The notes below the pieces were generated by a model. It saw nothing but the letters and a program-made list of their open reading frames with translations, was not told the origin of the DNA and did no database searches. From the NCBI GenBank assembly GCA_036172665.1, contig CM069876.1, positions 37,541,001 through 37,605,000 on the forward strand: 64,000 nt of DNA, given 5' to 3'. Every line of letters begins with the position of its first letter. Within the stretch, counting starts at the first letter, position 1. The position numbers and the translations under genes were made by a program. Positions 43,990 through 55,002 of this stretch are shown here, one piece after another. Source of the DNA: Prosopocoilus inquinatus (taxonomy: Eukaryota > Arthropoda > Insecta > Coleoptera > Lucanidae).

Positions 43990-44905
43990 TCTAGGTCAGA
44001 TCAGAGTTTGTTTTCTTTTTCTTCTACTCTTATTATTTTTATTGATATATGTTACTTTTTGTTTCTTTCCTTCTTGCCACTTTTTTTTCTTCCAATACGT
44101 ACTCGTTTTTTATATTCTATTGCGCAATTGTTTTAAATTAATTTTGTCATCTCAACGAACAACAAGTTGTCTCTCTCGACTTTGTTTATTGGCCGACTGT
44201 GTTTTGTTTTCCGGGCTTACCACGCGCCTTACGTTAAGGATGACTCGACAGTCTTTTGTTTTTCACTTGTGATTTACTTTAGATTTACTGTTCTTTTTCT
44301 TTACGAATTTTTTTTTCGTCGTTTGCTCTTATTTTCTTTTTCTTCGTTTAGAAAAAATCTTACCTTTAAGCGATAGATGTTTCGATTCGATTTGTCACGT
44401 TGGCCTTGTTTCGATCGACAGTCTTTTGTTTTCTTTAAAGCATTCACATTTTTCTTCTAATTCTATATGTTTTGCTTAACATATTTTTTTCTCGTTTTGT
44501 TTTCATTTTTTTTTATTTCTTCATTGATCGAGAATATATTTTTGGTTTCAATTCGTTTTGGTTTTTTGTTTTTTGTTTCTTATCAATCAGCGTTTTTTTT
44601 TTCTTTTTGCATCATCTCCGATCTTTTGTCTTTTTATCGATTCATTTTTTCTTTTTTGTTTTTCTGTTCGTGTATTTTTTTTTCGATTTTCTTCATTGAT
44701 CAAGAACCTCTTGTTTCAGTTGGCTTAGACCTTATTTCGTTCAATGAATCGATACTGACACTCTTTTTTTTTCGTCTGATCTATTTTTTTAATTAGCTTT
44801 TCTTATTTGTACAATTGTCTCATTGTTTTCTCGATTTTTACACTGATTCACGACTACGGCGTTTTCGTTTAAGTTTTTCACTTTTGTTTTTTTTTTTGCT
44901 GTTGT
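43990..44905 (-). repeat. T-rich array, period about 168 bp
   Basis: TCGACAGTCTTTTGTTTT occurs at 44248 and 44414, and CATTGATC(G/A)AGAA at 44522 and 44692. These are the minus-orientation forms of the ACAAAAGAC and ATTCTCGATCAATG words of the A-rich arrays. The open frames (44042-44796) are composition artefacts rich in Phe. Confidence 0.65.
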
Positions 44906-45183
44906 AAGCTGATTAACAGATTGTTAGTGCAGGTTAACCAATCGTTTTTAATTCTTTGTTATAAAATTGTTTAACAATTGTTTCAAAGGTACAAGGTCTA
45001 TTAGAATATGAAAGCAACATAGAAGAACGTGAACGAATGAAACACTGTGCCACCCAATCAAGGCCCATTGTTATTTTTGAATATTAAAGAATAAAATTAA
45101 ATTAAGATTTTTGCCGTGAACAATTACATTTTCTTACATTCATTATCTTTTAACAAATTTTGTTGCAAATTGTTTTTGATTGC

Positions 45184-45260
45184 AGTGAATCCCTCGGGCG
45201 GCCTTTGTACAACTGTTTCAGCCCTCTTTGGAGCTTCATCAGCGATCGTAGGGTTTCACT
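45184..45260 (-). ncRNA. Type I hammerhead ribozyme candidate, Penelope-like
   Basis: Minus strand in order: outer stem I strand AGUGAAACCC (45260-45251); core CUGAUGA (45242-45236); stem II AGCUC/GGGCU with a six-base loop (45235-45220); GAAA (45219-45216); minimal stem III ACA/UGU with loop GU (45216-45209); predicted cleavage after A at 45208, giving a GUA triplet; and the closing stem I strand GGGAUUCACU (45193-45184), which pairs with the first over 10 positions with one mismatch. All conserved core residues are present. Short stem III and long stem I with an internal loop are typical of ribozymes in Penelope-like retroelements. No adjacent reverse transcriptase is visible. Activity is inferred, not shown. 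Confidence 0.6.
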
Positions 45261-45289
45261 GTTTAAGCTATTCATTCAATTTTAACATT

Positions 45290-45760
45290 ATAGAAAGCCT
45301 TGTAGACTTCTTGCGTTTAAGGTTATTCAAAAAAAAGTCAAATAAGGATGCTTAAAGATTGATTCAAGGTCATACTTTTTGGATAATATATAGAACATTA
45401 TAGAAGACTGTGATCTTCAATAATTATAGTTTGTATAGAAAACTTTAATTTTAATTATACAAAAAATATTAAGAATGTAAAGCAAATAGCAATGTTTAAA
45501 AATTAATTAATTCAAGGTCACACGTTTGGATAATATATAGAAGAGTATTTTTGCTGATTCTGTATCTATCTCTTTAAATTATATTTGTTTCAGATTTTTT
45601 TTGTGTTTTATTTTATGCTCGTGCCGATATTTAAGCTAGTTTTATTATTGTTGTCACTTTTACTGCTTTTACTTTTATTCTCTTTCTTTTGTAACATTTG
45701 AATTGTAGTTTGATTCAAGTAATAAGTACTGAAATTAAGAATTTTAACAGAATTTTTTTT
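45290..45760. other. AT-rich sequence with a short local repeat
   Basis: ATTCAAGGTCA then TTTGGATAATATATAGAA occurs near 45363 and 45512. Nothing else was recognised. Confidence 0.35.
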
Positions 45761-45830
45761 CGCCAAAGATGAGATTCGAACTCGAGTCCCCTAATTTATC
45801 TATTGAGAGCTTTTCCAATTAACGTCAATG
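45761..45830 (-). other. tRNA-like (Pol III box B) segment
   Basis: The minus strand reads TTAATTGGAAAAGCTCTCAA then GGGGACTCGAGTTCGAATCT. GAGTTCGAATC is a good match to the tRNA T-arm/box B, and the upstream part resembles a D-arm and anticodon-arm layout. The acceptor ends do not pair, so it is not an intact tRNA. It could be a tRNA pseudogene or the head of a SINE. Confidence 0.4.
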
Positions 45831-45879
45831 TCCAATTAGTAGAAAAAATGAAATAAAACGCCATAACCATGGATCAGTG

Positions 45880-46165
45880 AGAAAATTAAGAAAAACAAAA
45901 ATAGAGAAAATGAAACACAATTATACAAATTATACAAAAAGAAAAAATAGATCGTCGAATGAAATAAGGTTAAAGTCAACTGAAAAAAAAAATGATACGG
46001 GAATAACAAAAGAAACAAAAAAAAACAGATTGATGAAGAAACAAATGACTAGAGAAAATAAGAACAAAAATCAAAAACAACTAAACAAAACCGAAACAAA
46101 TTGAATCAAATATTCTCGATCAATGTAGAATTAAAAAAAATAGAGAAAAAGAAAATAAATTAAAG
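45880..46165 (+). repeat. A-rich tract, inverse of the 44-kb array
   Basis: It contains TATTCTCGATCAATG (46110-46124), the complement of a word in the T-rich array at 44522, plus AAAAGAAACAAAAAAA-type sequence. Together they flank 44.9-45.9 kb as a loose inverted pair. Confidence 0.5.
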
Positions 46166-46180
46166 ATGTATTAAACAATA

Positions 46181-47180
46181 TACAGGGTGTCCCAACAGTG
46201 CGTTCTCGGGCTATATCTCGATAACTAGTGCAGATACAAAAAAGTTTTAGGATATTTTTGTTTTGAAATTTAGAGGTCTACAACATAAAGTTATTTCCAC
46301 CTGTACAGGGTGAATCAAAACAGCGGTACTGAATGCAACTTCTTTATTTCAAATGGCACGCTCTATATATGATGTCAAATTTGGATTGCACATAAAATTC
46401 TACACATTTTTTTATGTAACATAATCTATGTCTAAATCTAACCGTTTTGAAGATATTTAATATTTTATCTAAAAACTGTCGATTGCAGCCATTATTTTAT
46501 TTATTCATATTTTGTTTATTTTTAAGTTTAGAGAAAAGATTTTCGGTACAGATGTAGTTGATACTTTAACTAATTCTAGGCCACTGTTAAAAGTATTCTT
46601 GTCGTTACAGGGTGATCATGGATGACAAAAACGAAAGTACTGTAATAGGCGAATAATTTAGGATATAAAAATATAGGGCATGCTATTTAAGAAATGTAAC
46701 TTACGTCATTTTGAAATTTCCAATATTTTGCTTAGTACCATGATCACCCTGTAACTATAAAAATAGATTTAATAGTGGCTTAGAATAAGCTAAAGTACCA
46801 ACTACATCTGTGTCGAAAATATTTTCTCTAAAGTTAAAAATAAATAAAATATGAATAAATAAAATGATGGCTGCAAGCGACAGTTTTTAGACAAAATGTT
46901 AAATATCTTCAGAACGGTTAGAATTAGACATAGATTATGGTACATAGAAAATGTGTAGAATTTTATGGGCAATTCAAATTTGATATCATATATAGGGTGT
47001 GCCATTTGAAATGAAAAAGTTGCATTCAGTACCGCTGTTTTGATTCACCCTGTATAGGTGAAAATCATTTTATGTCGTAAACCTTCAAATTTTAAAATAA
47101 AAATGTCTTGAAACTTTTTTTTATATCTGTAGTAGTTATCAAGATATAGCCCGAGAACGCACTGGTGGGACATCCTGTAT
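46181..47180. mobile_element. 1,000-bp triple-nested concentric foldback
   Basis: Three inverted end pairs share one centre (about 46681): TACAGGGTGTCCCAACAGTG at 46181 with its partner ending 47180; TACAGGGTGAATCAAAACAG at 46314 with its partner ending 47054; TACAGGGTGATCATGG at 46606 with its partner ending 46753. The arms between these points are also inverted copies (ACCGTTTTGAAGATATTTAA and neighbours). Each end has a TA next to ACAGGGTG. It may be successive insertions of related elements at the same palindromic position, or one foldback with internal terminus-like repeats. No transposase. Confidence 0.85.
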
Positions 47181-48150
47181 ATTTAAATGAATATAAAGGA
47201 AACTGCACGTGGAAAACATAAGACCGTCGATCGTAATAAGGCCCAGTTGACATACATTACAGTCAGTTGTGTTAAATAAAGATAAGATATCGCCCTTGCA
47301 TTAATTTAAATAATTAATTTAGTGTATACCAACTTTTATGATTTTATGTGTATGCTATGAGCCATCTATGAATTATATTTGCTTATATCACACGTCCCCA
47401 TTTATACGAAGAGTGTTCGAAAACTTGCACCTTTGGAGTCGGCCTTGACTTAAGAAAGCAAGAAACTTGGTATATCTTCATATTAATTACGTACGAACAA
47501 AAATAAACGTCAAAGTAAATTGAAAACTCTACTGATCTTTGTTACGTTACGAAACGAACCCAATTTTCAATATAGAAACGCTTTTTCTAAAGAACAGGCC
47601 GATTTAGGTCAAAGAGACAACGGCAATTTTCACCCAAAAAAAAAACAATTAGGAAAGAAATAAATAACGTGCATAAAAGAAATAATCATTTTTACAACAG
47701 AATGACTTTAACCTGAACACGTTAGCGATCACCGACATGCCTTCATCAAACCAACACCACCTCCAAGTGTGTTTGATTTGAACGCCCAATACCAACTACA
47801 TTTCCTTTCAAAATGTTGTATGTGTTCATTAAAATGATTTGATTATATTATTAAAAATGAGTTGTTTTAATAAAAATTAAAGTTGAGGAATTTTTTTCTT
47901 TGTAGAAGGTAGATGATTGAAGTTGGGAACCCCTGGTTTAAATCAAGCAAATGTTCACAAGCTTACAGCAAGAAGAAAAAAATAATAATTTGGAAAGCCT
48001 ATTAATAACCAGTGGTTTCTGTAAATAAATTTTATTATTTTTTTGTGACCTCTTGACATATAACAAACTGCCTTCCTTAATACCATCAGATAAATCAAAA
48101 TGTTTTATTTCAGGCGTCTCACTGATAAAAACCCTCGCGACCCAAAAAGT
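47181..48150. other. AT-rich sequence with a hAT-like end
   Basis: 47908-47935 reads, on the complement, CAGGGGTTCCCAACTT, similar to hAT ends. No partner end was identified. The rest is featureless. Confidence 0.35.
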
Positions 48151-49265
48151 CAAGCCGAAATATCGGCGGCGCTTACTTCTGTTTATTCAGAAAATAAATC
48201 TTCATCAATCTCGCCGGGGGCCCTGTTTACATATTTCTTGTAGCTCCGGTGAATTTCGCCTAAACACACCATACTTGGTATCTAATCGCAAGCACCTAAT
48301 CAGGTTGGATAAATACGCGGATATTTTTGCCCCGAAACTTAATTGCAAACGTTCGCCATTTGCTGACGCGTGTTTACCTCCGTTTCCGGTCTGTTTGGCT
48401 GATTTTCCAGCAGCCGGAAGCGACGTCGATATTGAATCGCTCTGTTCGAATCCGAATCCTCTCACAACGCTGTAATTAGATATTTCCCTATTGTAAAGTC
48501 TAAACAGATCGACGTCTGTAATCGAGTTCTGCAACGACTTAGCAAAATAAATATGCAAATGGAGTTTCGCTTCGCTTTTTCGGGCAGTAACAATAAAAAT
48601 TAATAGCTGGAGAAACGCTCTGAATTACGAACAGTATAAGCGAACTTTTGCGCACATTTGCATAAACGCCGGCAATTGCGCTTATTAAATATGCAAAGTT
48701 GTAACACGCCGAATAAATTTTACTTATTTGGAAAGTGGAAAGGGGTGCTTCGTAAACTTTTGTTTGTCGCTGGTCGTATTAAAAGAAAACGCTCCGTGAT
48801 TTTCGCTTTTCCGACGCGACGCAAAGCGACGCGACGCGACGTGAAAATATGTGTGACACGACTTACTTAAATTTAGACCGAAACTCCGGAAAAGTTTGGC
48901 TTTTTATGAGGGGGCCTATAAAGGAAAAGAATCTCTTCTCGAGAATATATTTCGTACCACCGAAGGTATCTCAGTTCGAGATTCAATTTCCCCTTGCAGG
49001 TATGTTGTGCGTTGTTCGACGACGAAAATATTTCTTTTATTAAACTGAAAGAATCTTGAACTATGTAAACCTTCTTTGAATAGACAAAAGATACAAAACA
49101 AATTTCATAAAAAATAATTAGAAATAAGACTTTAGAACTTAATTTGTTACACTGTTATTCTTATTCTTTTTTATTTTTTCGGGATGGCAACAGCTTCCAA
49201 TAACCGAAAGCGATTTCCCTCGATGCTTTGCACGAGGAGATCGTGACGCCAGTCGAGAGTACGCT
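48151..49265. other. GC-richer island with GCGAC pentamers
   Basis: 48160-48480 and 48640-48860 are GC-richer. A 140-codon frame (48053-48475) and an opposing 117-codon frame overlap without known domains. GCGAC units are clustered at 48815-48841. A conserved non-coding or regulatory function is possible. Confidence 0.35.
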
Positions 49266-49370
49266 TTCAGTACTAAACGAGGCAATAACCTGTTTGTTCC
49301 AAACAACAACAACGCTTCTAGTACTAAACGAAGCAGTAACCCGTTTGTCCGAAATCTGCCCCGGAACGCT
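49266..49370 (+). repeat. Short tandem duplication, about 52 bp
   Basis: AGTACTAAACGAGGCAATAA at 49269 and AGTACTAAACGAAGCAGTAA at 49320 (approximately), each followed by CC(C/T)GTTTGT(T/C)C. Confidence 0.7.
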
Positions 49371-50340
49371 TGCTAGAAGGGAGAAAATGTGGCAATAAGC
49401 AACCGCAAGCGGGAAACGCACGTGAGAAACAAATATGCAACAAAATGGAGTTCAACATCGCGTGGCGCTTACCTTGCCGTAAACAGCAAGCACACGAAAA
49501 ACGGCGTGGTACAACTCTCATAACCGAGAGACGGTCCCTACACTACGGGGACGGCAATACCAAAGCGGCTTTGATCCGTTCCCAACGGCTAGTGTAATTC
49601 TTCATTGGCAGAAGATTCAGAAAAGGCACCACAGCACGGTTTCAATTAAATTCGACCGTAGGCTCTCATCGCCAAGCTGGACTTGACGTGCTTCTTTGCA
49701 AAACGGGCTACAAGAGCCAAACAAATGAAATAAAAAAAGTAATTGTCGCTATCCCAATAATTAAACAATTAGATTCAAATGTAAGTGAGAATGAAAGTAA
49801 ATAGGTTAATACAGTTTTATTTTAAAGTATTCGCGAATTCTTTCATCGATGAAGTCCGAGTACCTACTTGCTTTTTAGTAAGTCGCCATAATATGAGATA
49901 CTCAAGGCACAAGAAACTACTTTAATCTTGTATCTCTTACGATCGATTTCATCCCAAGGTTAAATGTATCTATCGGTTAGATTGTGCCACATAATATGTG
50001 TACAGATACATGTATGACACATTCTAAGTGACATATAAGTTAACCTCAGGATAAAAACGGCGGTGAAGGAATCGGACGTTAGTGGTCTTCTTTCATCGTT
50101 TTTTCTTCTTTTCAAGTTCATAAGTACTTGACATTTGACATTCATGTCATGGCGTTCTCTTTCATTAACAAGAGAGTAACAGGTCTTCGGCTTTTGACTT
50201 TCTTATTTCTTGACGGCCGTCACAGAGAGAGCACATCATTACACAGAAGATAGATTTTCTTAGACGTTAAATTTCGATTAAAAAAATGTCTAATAAAAAT
50301 AATTTCTTTGTTTAAAAGTTTTGATTTGCTTTTCGCATTA
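49371..50340. other. Unique sequence with a third GGCTACAAGAGCC copy
   Basis: GGGCTACAAGAGCCAAAC followed by AAATGAAATAAAAAAAG is at 49705-49739, matching the two copies at 31.3 kb. No gene was recognised. Confidence 0.45.
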
Positions 50341-50504
50341 AGTTGCGCTGACCTTGCTCGTTTTTGACTTAGATACCTCTAACTGAGTTTTGTTTTCTTG
50401 TTTTAAATTTTTAATTTTCTTTCGATTTTTAATTTTTTTTAACTAGGTTGAGCTAGGTTAAGTGTAATTGAGACTTATTTCTTTTTTTTTCGTTAAAAAA
50501 GTCA

Positions 50505-50795
50505 CCCCATCTCAGCTCAACTTAGCTCTCCTAACCTAACTCAGTCTAATTAAAAAATTAGAACTTAAAACTCAAAAGAAAAAATTAAAATTCAATTGGA
50601 AGTAAGTTCAATGCGAACGAGGTCAAAGCAATTTAACCAGAAACCATTTTAAACTAATGAATTAAATTTGATTGCATTGACCTTGCTCGCGTTGACCTTA
50701 CTTCCAATTACGTTCTGATTTTTTATTTTGAGTTTTAATTTCTAACTTTTTAATTAGGTTAGGAGAGTTAAGTTTAGTTGAGATTTGAGAATAGT
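50505..50795. repeat. Inverted repeat, about 130-bp arms
   Basis: CTCTCCTAACCTAA and TTGGAAGTAAG..TCAA then GAAC/GCAAGGTCAA words in 50505-50645 recur as complement in 50665-50795. The pair reverses the strand bias of the surrounding T/G-rich tract. Confidence 0.7.
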
Positions 50796-51621
50796 TGACT
50801 TAATTTTAATCAAGTTTCTTTTTTTGCTTATATTCTGTAATTAAGTTGAGTAGTTTTTAAATTACATATTTAATTTGCATTTTTTAATTTTCAAATTTAA
50901 TAACTTTTAGTTTAATGTTGATTTCGAATATTTGATTTTTTTTGCTTGGGTTAGACACGGTTAGGTTAAGTTGTATGACATTGACCTTGAGATAGATTGT
51001 ATTTAATTTTCCTTCAGTGTTACTTTTTTAATCTTCGATAATACATATTTTAAAGTTTTATTTCTTTACTTCATTGGCAGAACTAAGTTGAGTTGAGTTA
51101 AGTTAAGTTAGCCTGGAGATGGGTTGGATTTAATTTTCTAGTAACAGAGCTTTTATTTTCAATTTCTCAAATCTTCAATAATATTTTAAGTTTGAATTTT
51201 GTGCTTGAGAACTAAGTTGAGTTTAGATAAGTTGAATTATCCTGGAGATTGGTTGGACTTAATATCAGTAATAGCAGTAACTGAGTTTTTATTTTTAATT
51301 TCTTTTATCTTCAATAATATTACAAAATTTTGATTTTTTGTTTGAGATTGGCAGAACTCAGTTGAGTTGGCCTGAAGGTGAGTTCGACTTTATTTTAGTA
51401 AATAATAGTAGTACCTGAGTTTTGATTTTTAAACATTTCAAATTTTTGATTGAGTTTTATTGTTGTACGTAAGTTAGATTGCATTGAGTTGGATTTTATT
51501 TTAACTGAGTTTTTATGTTTATAGATTTTTTCTTTTGCTTTAAGAATTTTGTTTTGAGTTTTATTTTCTGCCTATGTTAGGCTGATTTTGAGTTCAATTG
51601 GATGGACTTAAATCCAAATGA

Positions 51622-51750
51622 GGTTTGCACCACTTTCACTTAAAACTTTAAGTCCCACTTAAATGGTTAAGTGACACTTTTTCCATAATAGAAAGTGTCA
51701 CTTAACCACTTAAGTAGGACTTAAAATTTTAAGTGAAAGTGGTGCAAACG
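51622..51750. mobile_element. Nearly perfect palindromic MITE, 129 bp
   Basis: GGTTTGCACCACTTTCACTT at the left and (complement) CGTTTGCACCACTTTCACTT at the right, with arms of about 58 bp and a loop of about 12 bp. The arms carry a repeated ACTTAA word. The ends are like those of the MITE at 14.3-14.8 kb. Confidence 0.85.
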
Positions 51751-52254
51751 GGTATTAATATCTTAAAATTAAGTTTTTAATTAAATAGTTTAGATTTAGA
51801 TTGAGACAGATTGGACTAATTCTTAATGAGTTTTAATTATTTTACTTTTTCTCTTTGATAAGACTGGGTGAAGTTGAGTTTATGTGGATATATTCAATAC
51901 TTATTTATTTTGCAGTTTGAGTTTGGCAAATTAAAGTTAAGTCTACCTTGAGACGCGTACCTTCTTGTTTTAATTAGAAAATTTTGTTTTAATTTAGTTT
52001 TATTTTTTGCTTATTTTAGACCGACTTAAGTCGAGTTGGGTTGGACTTAACAATATCGGATAACAAATCAGTTTTTCATTTTTTTAAAATTGTAATTTTT
52101 TTTAAATTTTTTGCTTGGTCGGGGCATAGTTAGGTTAAGTTTAGTTGAGAGGTTAGTTGACTTAATTTATGATTAATTTAATTTGTGCAATTTAAGTTGA
52201 GTTGAATTGGAATCGATTAGACTAATTTAGATTGTTTTAATTTTCACGCTTATT

Positions 52255-52385
52255 GGTCGAAAACCAAAAAAGACTCAACGCGGACGCTAAACAACCACTG
52301 CCGAGTGAGGCGCTGTACTAGTTACACCGCAATGCCCTCGACGTCCATGTAAGAAGAATAGCCTACCCGACCGGGTCGGTCAAAA
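52255..52385 (-). other. Possible tRNA-derived SINE head
   Basis: The minus strand reads GCGGTGTAACTAGTACAGCG then CCTCACTC, resembling a tRNA D-arm (box A), and GCGTTGAGTC about 45 nt on is a poor box B. The patch is GC-rich inside AT-rich sequence. No poly-A end was identified. Confidence 0.25.
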
Positions 52386-54450
52386 CAAAAAAATCGACTG
52401 TAATAATTTTTTTTATCGGACAAAAGTCGACTTCAATTAATAATATTATAAAACAAATCCACTGAGCGACAGCAGTAATTACAAACAATTAAAAAAATTA
52501 ATAAATTTAATAAATACAACTTACGTTACAATACAATTCTACGAAATGGACATGTTCAAATAATAACGTCGTAAGCTTAGTCGGAATTTGCACAGAACAA
52601 GAACTTCAAAGTATAATAATTACATCTGTGACAAGCGTGCAAATATAATACTACTACTACTTTTATTTATTTTTTTCCTTCAGGATTATGAAAACGTGTA
52701 TTCGAACTTGTTGGGAACGTTGTAAAACGTACGCACAGATTAACCGGCAAAGTTAAAACTTCGAAATTTTAGCCGATTAAAGCGTTTTTGCAATTCAGAT
52801 TACTTTATGCAGCAGTTAAACAGGCGCGCGTTTTCCTAATGGCCGGGGGCCGAATTCCCTAACGACGTTAATTCACGAATTAAATGCGATTATTTCGCTT
52901 TTACGGTAGACGCTTAAAAACCTGTTTTTTTCCTGTGTTTAAATATGCCTTTCCTCATTACCTTTACTTTTTGCTGCCACATAATTCGCTTAGGGACAGT
53001 AAAGCTGTAACAGGTGGCCTTACAATTTACCTTCTAAGTCATAAGATCATAAAGTGCAGCAGAAGTAAAAGCTCGTTACGTTAATTTTGCATAAGTTCCG
53101 ACCGACCGAAAAGGAATCTGACTTGCAAGCTAAACAGACGTAGGTAATCCATGCTAGACAACTTCCGCAGAAATTAAGCTTGTGTGAATGACCGTACTTC
53201 TGAAATGAAATTAGTTTTCATAAGAGCAGGGAGTTGCATATATCAGACGAGAGAAAACAAGTGAGTAACTCTCTGGAAACTTCGGACCTTTATTTAGAGG
53301 TGTATCATCGAAGAAATTACCATCATCAGAGAAAACTTCAAGAAAGCGCTCTGCACTATTTTTAAAAACTTTTTAATTCTTATCTTCCTCTTATTTCTCG
53401 AAGCTCAGTAGAATTGGACTTAATTTTTAAAATTTCTTACTATTAATTTTTTTTTTCAAATTAGTTCAGTTAGATTAAAATAGAAAATGGTTTTGGATTC
53501 TTATCTAGTTCTAAGTTTAATTTTTCCTTCTTTAGTTGGGCTTATTTGCGAGTCGAGTTTAATTGGATTAGATTGCCCTTGCATAGGATCCTAAATAATT
53601 TTTATTTGCTTATAATATTTTTTAATTTATTATTTTACTTTTTAATTTTTTATTACTTGCTTAGGTTAAATACGATTAGGTTGAGTTCAGTTGGATTGAG
53701 TTGATATTAAACCTAATTTAAAATTTTTTCATCTTTAAAAGTTTTTGCTTCAATTTTTTGTTTAAAATTTGTTTTTAATCTTCAGTTTCCTGTCCCTATT
53801 GGGCACAGTTAGGATGATTTTAGTTGGTTTGGGTTGTCCTTAAAACTGTTTGAGCTCGATTTTAATTAACGTTTACTTTTTCACATTTATTCAATTTTGT
53901 TTTTTTTTTGTTAACATATAATTTTTCGCTTGGGTTGGACGGGCTTAGCTTTTTATTTCTTAATCTTCAATTTCTCGCTTATATTGGACCCAACTGGTTT
54001 GGTTTTAGTTAGGTTGGGCCAGCCTAGAGACTGGCAGAGCTTGATTTCTACTTTACATTTAATTCTTCATATTTTTTCGGTTTTGCTTAATTTACTTAAT
54101 TTTTATTTTTTCGCTTGGGTTGGGTAGAGTCAGGTTGAGCTCAGTAGGGTTGGGTTGGCCTTGAGAGTAAATGAGCTTGATTTCTGCTAACATTTAATTA
54201 TACATATTTTTTTCGGTTTTACTTTTTCCTTAATTTCTTTTTTGCTTGAATTAGGTAGAATCAGGTTGAGTTTAGTAGGGCTGAGTCGACCTTGAGGTTG
54301 GTAGGGCTTGCTTTTGTTGTTAGTTTGAGTTCAATTAACTTTGGTATTAGCTGGGTTTAATTTTAATTGATTTTTAATTTTGTTATTATTATTATTATTA
54401 TTTTTTTGAGTGGGTTGACTTAGGCATGAGTTGGACTTAATTTTCATCAA

Positions 54451-55002
54451 CCTCAAATTGTCCTCCCCAATTGTCGCTCACGAAAACGAGATGCAAAATC
54501 GGAGTTGCGTAACGGTGCCCACTCAGTGGAGACGGCGTGGGAAAACTGTAGAGCTACTCATTTTCTATTTCTGCTTGGGTTGACCTTGAGATTGGTAGGT
54601 GGTAATTTTTACATTTTCATCAAATGTAACAAAAATATAAAGTGCTGCACAATAAATTCAAACTCTTGAAGGCGCCATCAAACGGTGAAGATCGGAAGTT
54701 GCAATAGTCCTAACCGTTCATGAGGTATATCGAGTGTGACACATCAAATTGAAGCTCTTAAAAGCGTGCACTTAACTGTAGAGATTGAAAGGTAATATTC
54801 CTAACCGTTTGCGAAATATCGGCAAAGTTTGATTTTTGGGATTCCTACTGCAAGAAAAAAAAACCTTTCTTTAGGAACAAATTCTAATTTATGTTTAGCG
54901 CTGCCTGGGAATGTAGAATTTACCAGATGTCCCTTCAATCAATCTAAGCTGCATAGACCTTAAACTGCGGGGAGACAATAGCAACTATTTTTAGGGTCCA
55001 GG
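54451..55002. other. Sequence with an 88-bp imperfect tandem pair
   Basis: 54508-54544 repeats (inverted) the word at 39519-39551. 54655-54740 and 54745-54835 are imperfect tandem units sharing TCCTAACCGTT and an AAGCTCTTAAA/AAACTCTTGAA word. Confidence 0.5.

Larger units (their letters stand above)
50341..54450 (+). repeat. T/G-biased degenerate tract
   Basis: For about 4 kb the plus strand is rich in GGTTGAGTT, TTAAGTTGAG and TTAGGTT-like words between T-rich ATTTTTAATTT runs, with few C residues, while C/A-rich sequence is limited to 50505-50640, 51650-51720 and 52255-52700. The phrasing is irregular, so a strict unit cannot be given. It suggests an old, decayed satellite. Frames are low-complexity. 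Confidence 0.5.

Noticed and set aside
45116..45355. 79-codon plus-strand frame as a protein
   Set aside because: It overlaps the hammerhead candidate on the other strand, and its composition is explained by that structured sequence.
48053..48475. 140-codon frame as a gene
   Set aside because: Opposed by an overlapping 117-codon frame; starts in AT-rich sequence and has no known motif.
53325..53345. CTGATGATGG on minus as a hammerhead core
   Set aside because: The required GAAA and third helix are absent.
50430..54130. Interstitial telomere array of TTAGG
   Set aside because: TTAGGTT words are scattered without regular phasing; no perfect tandem TTAGG run was seen.
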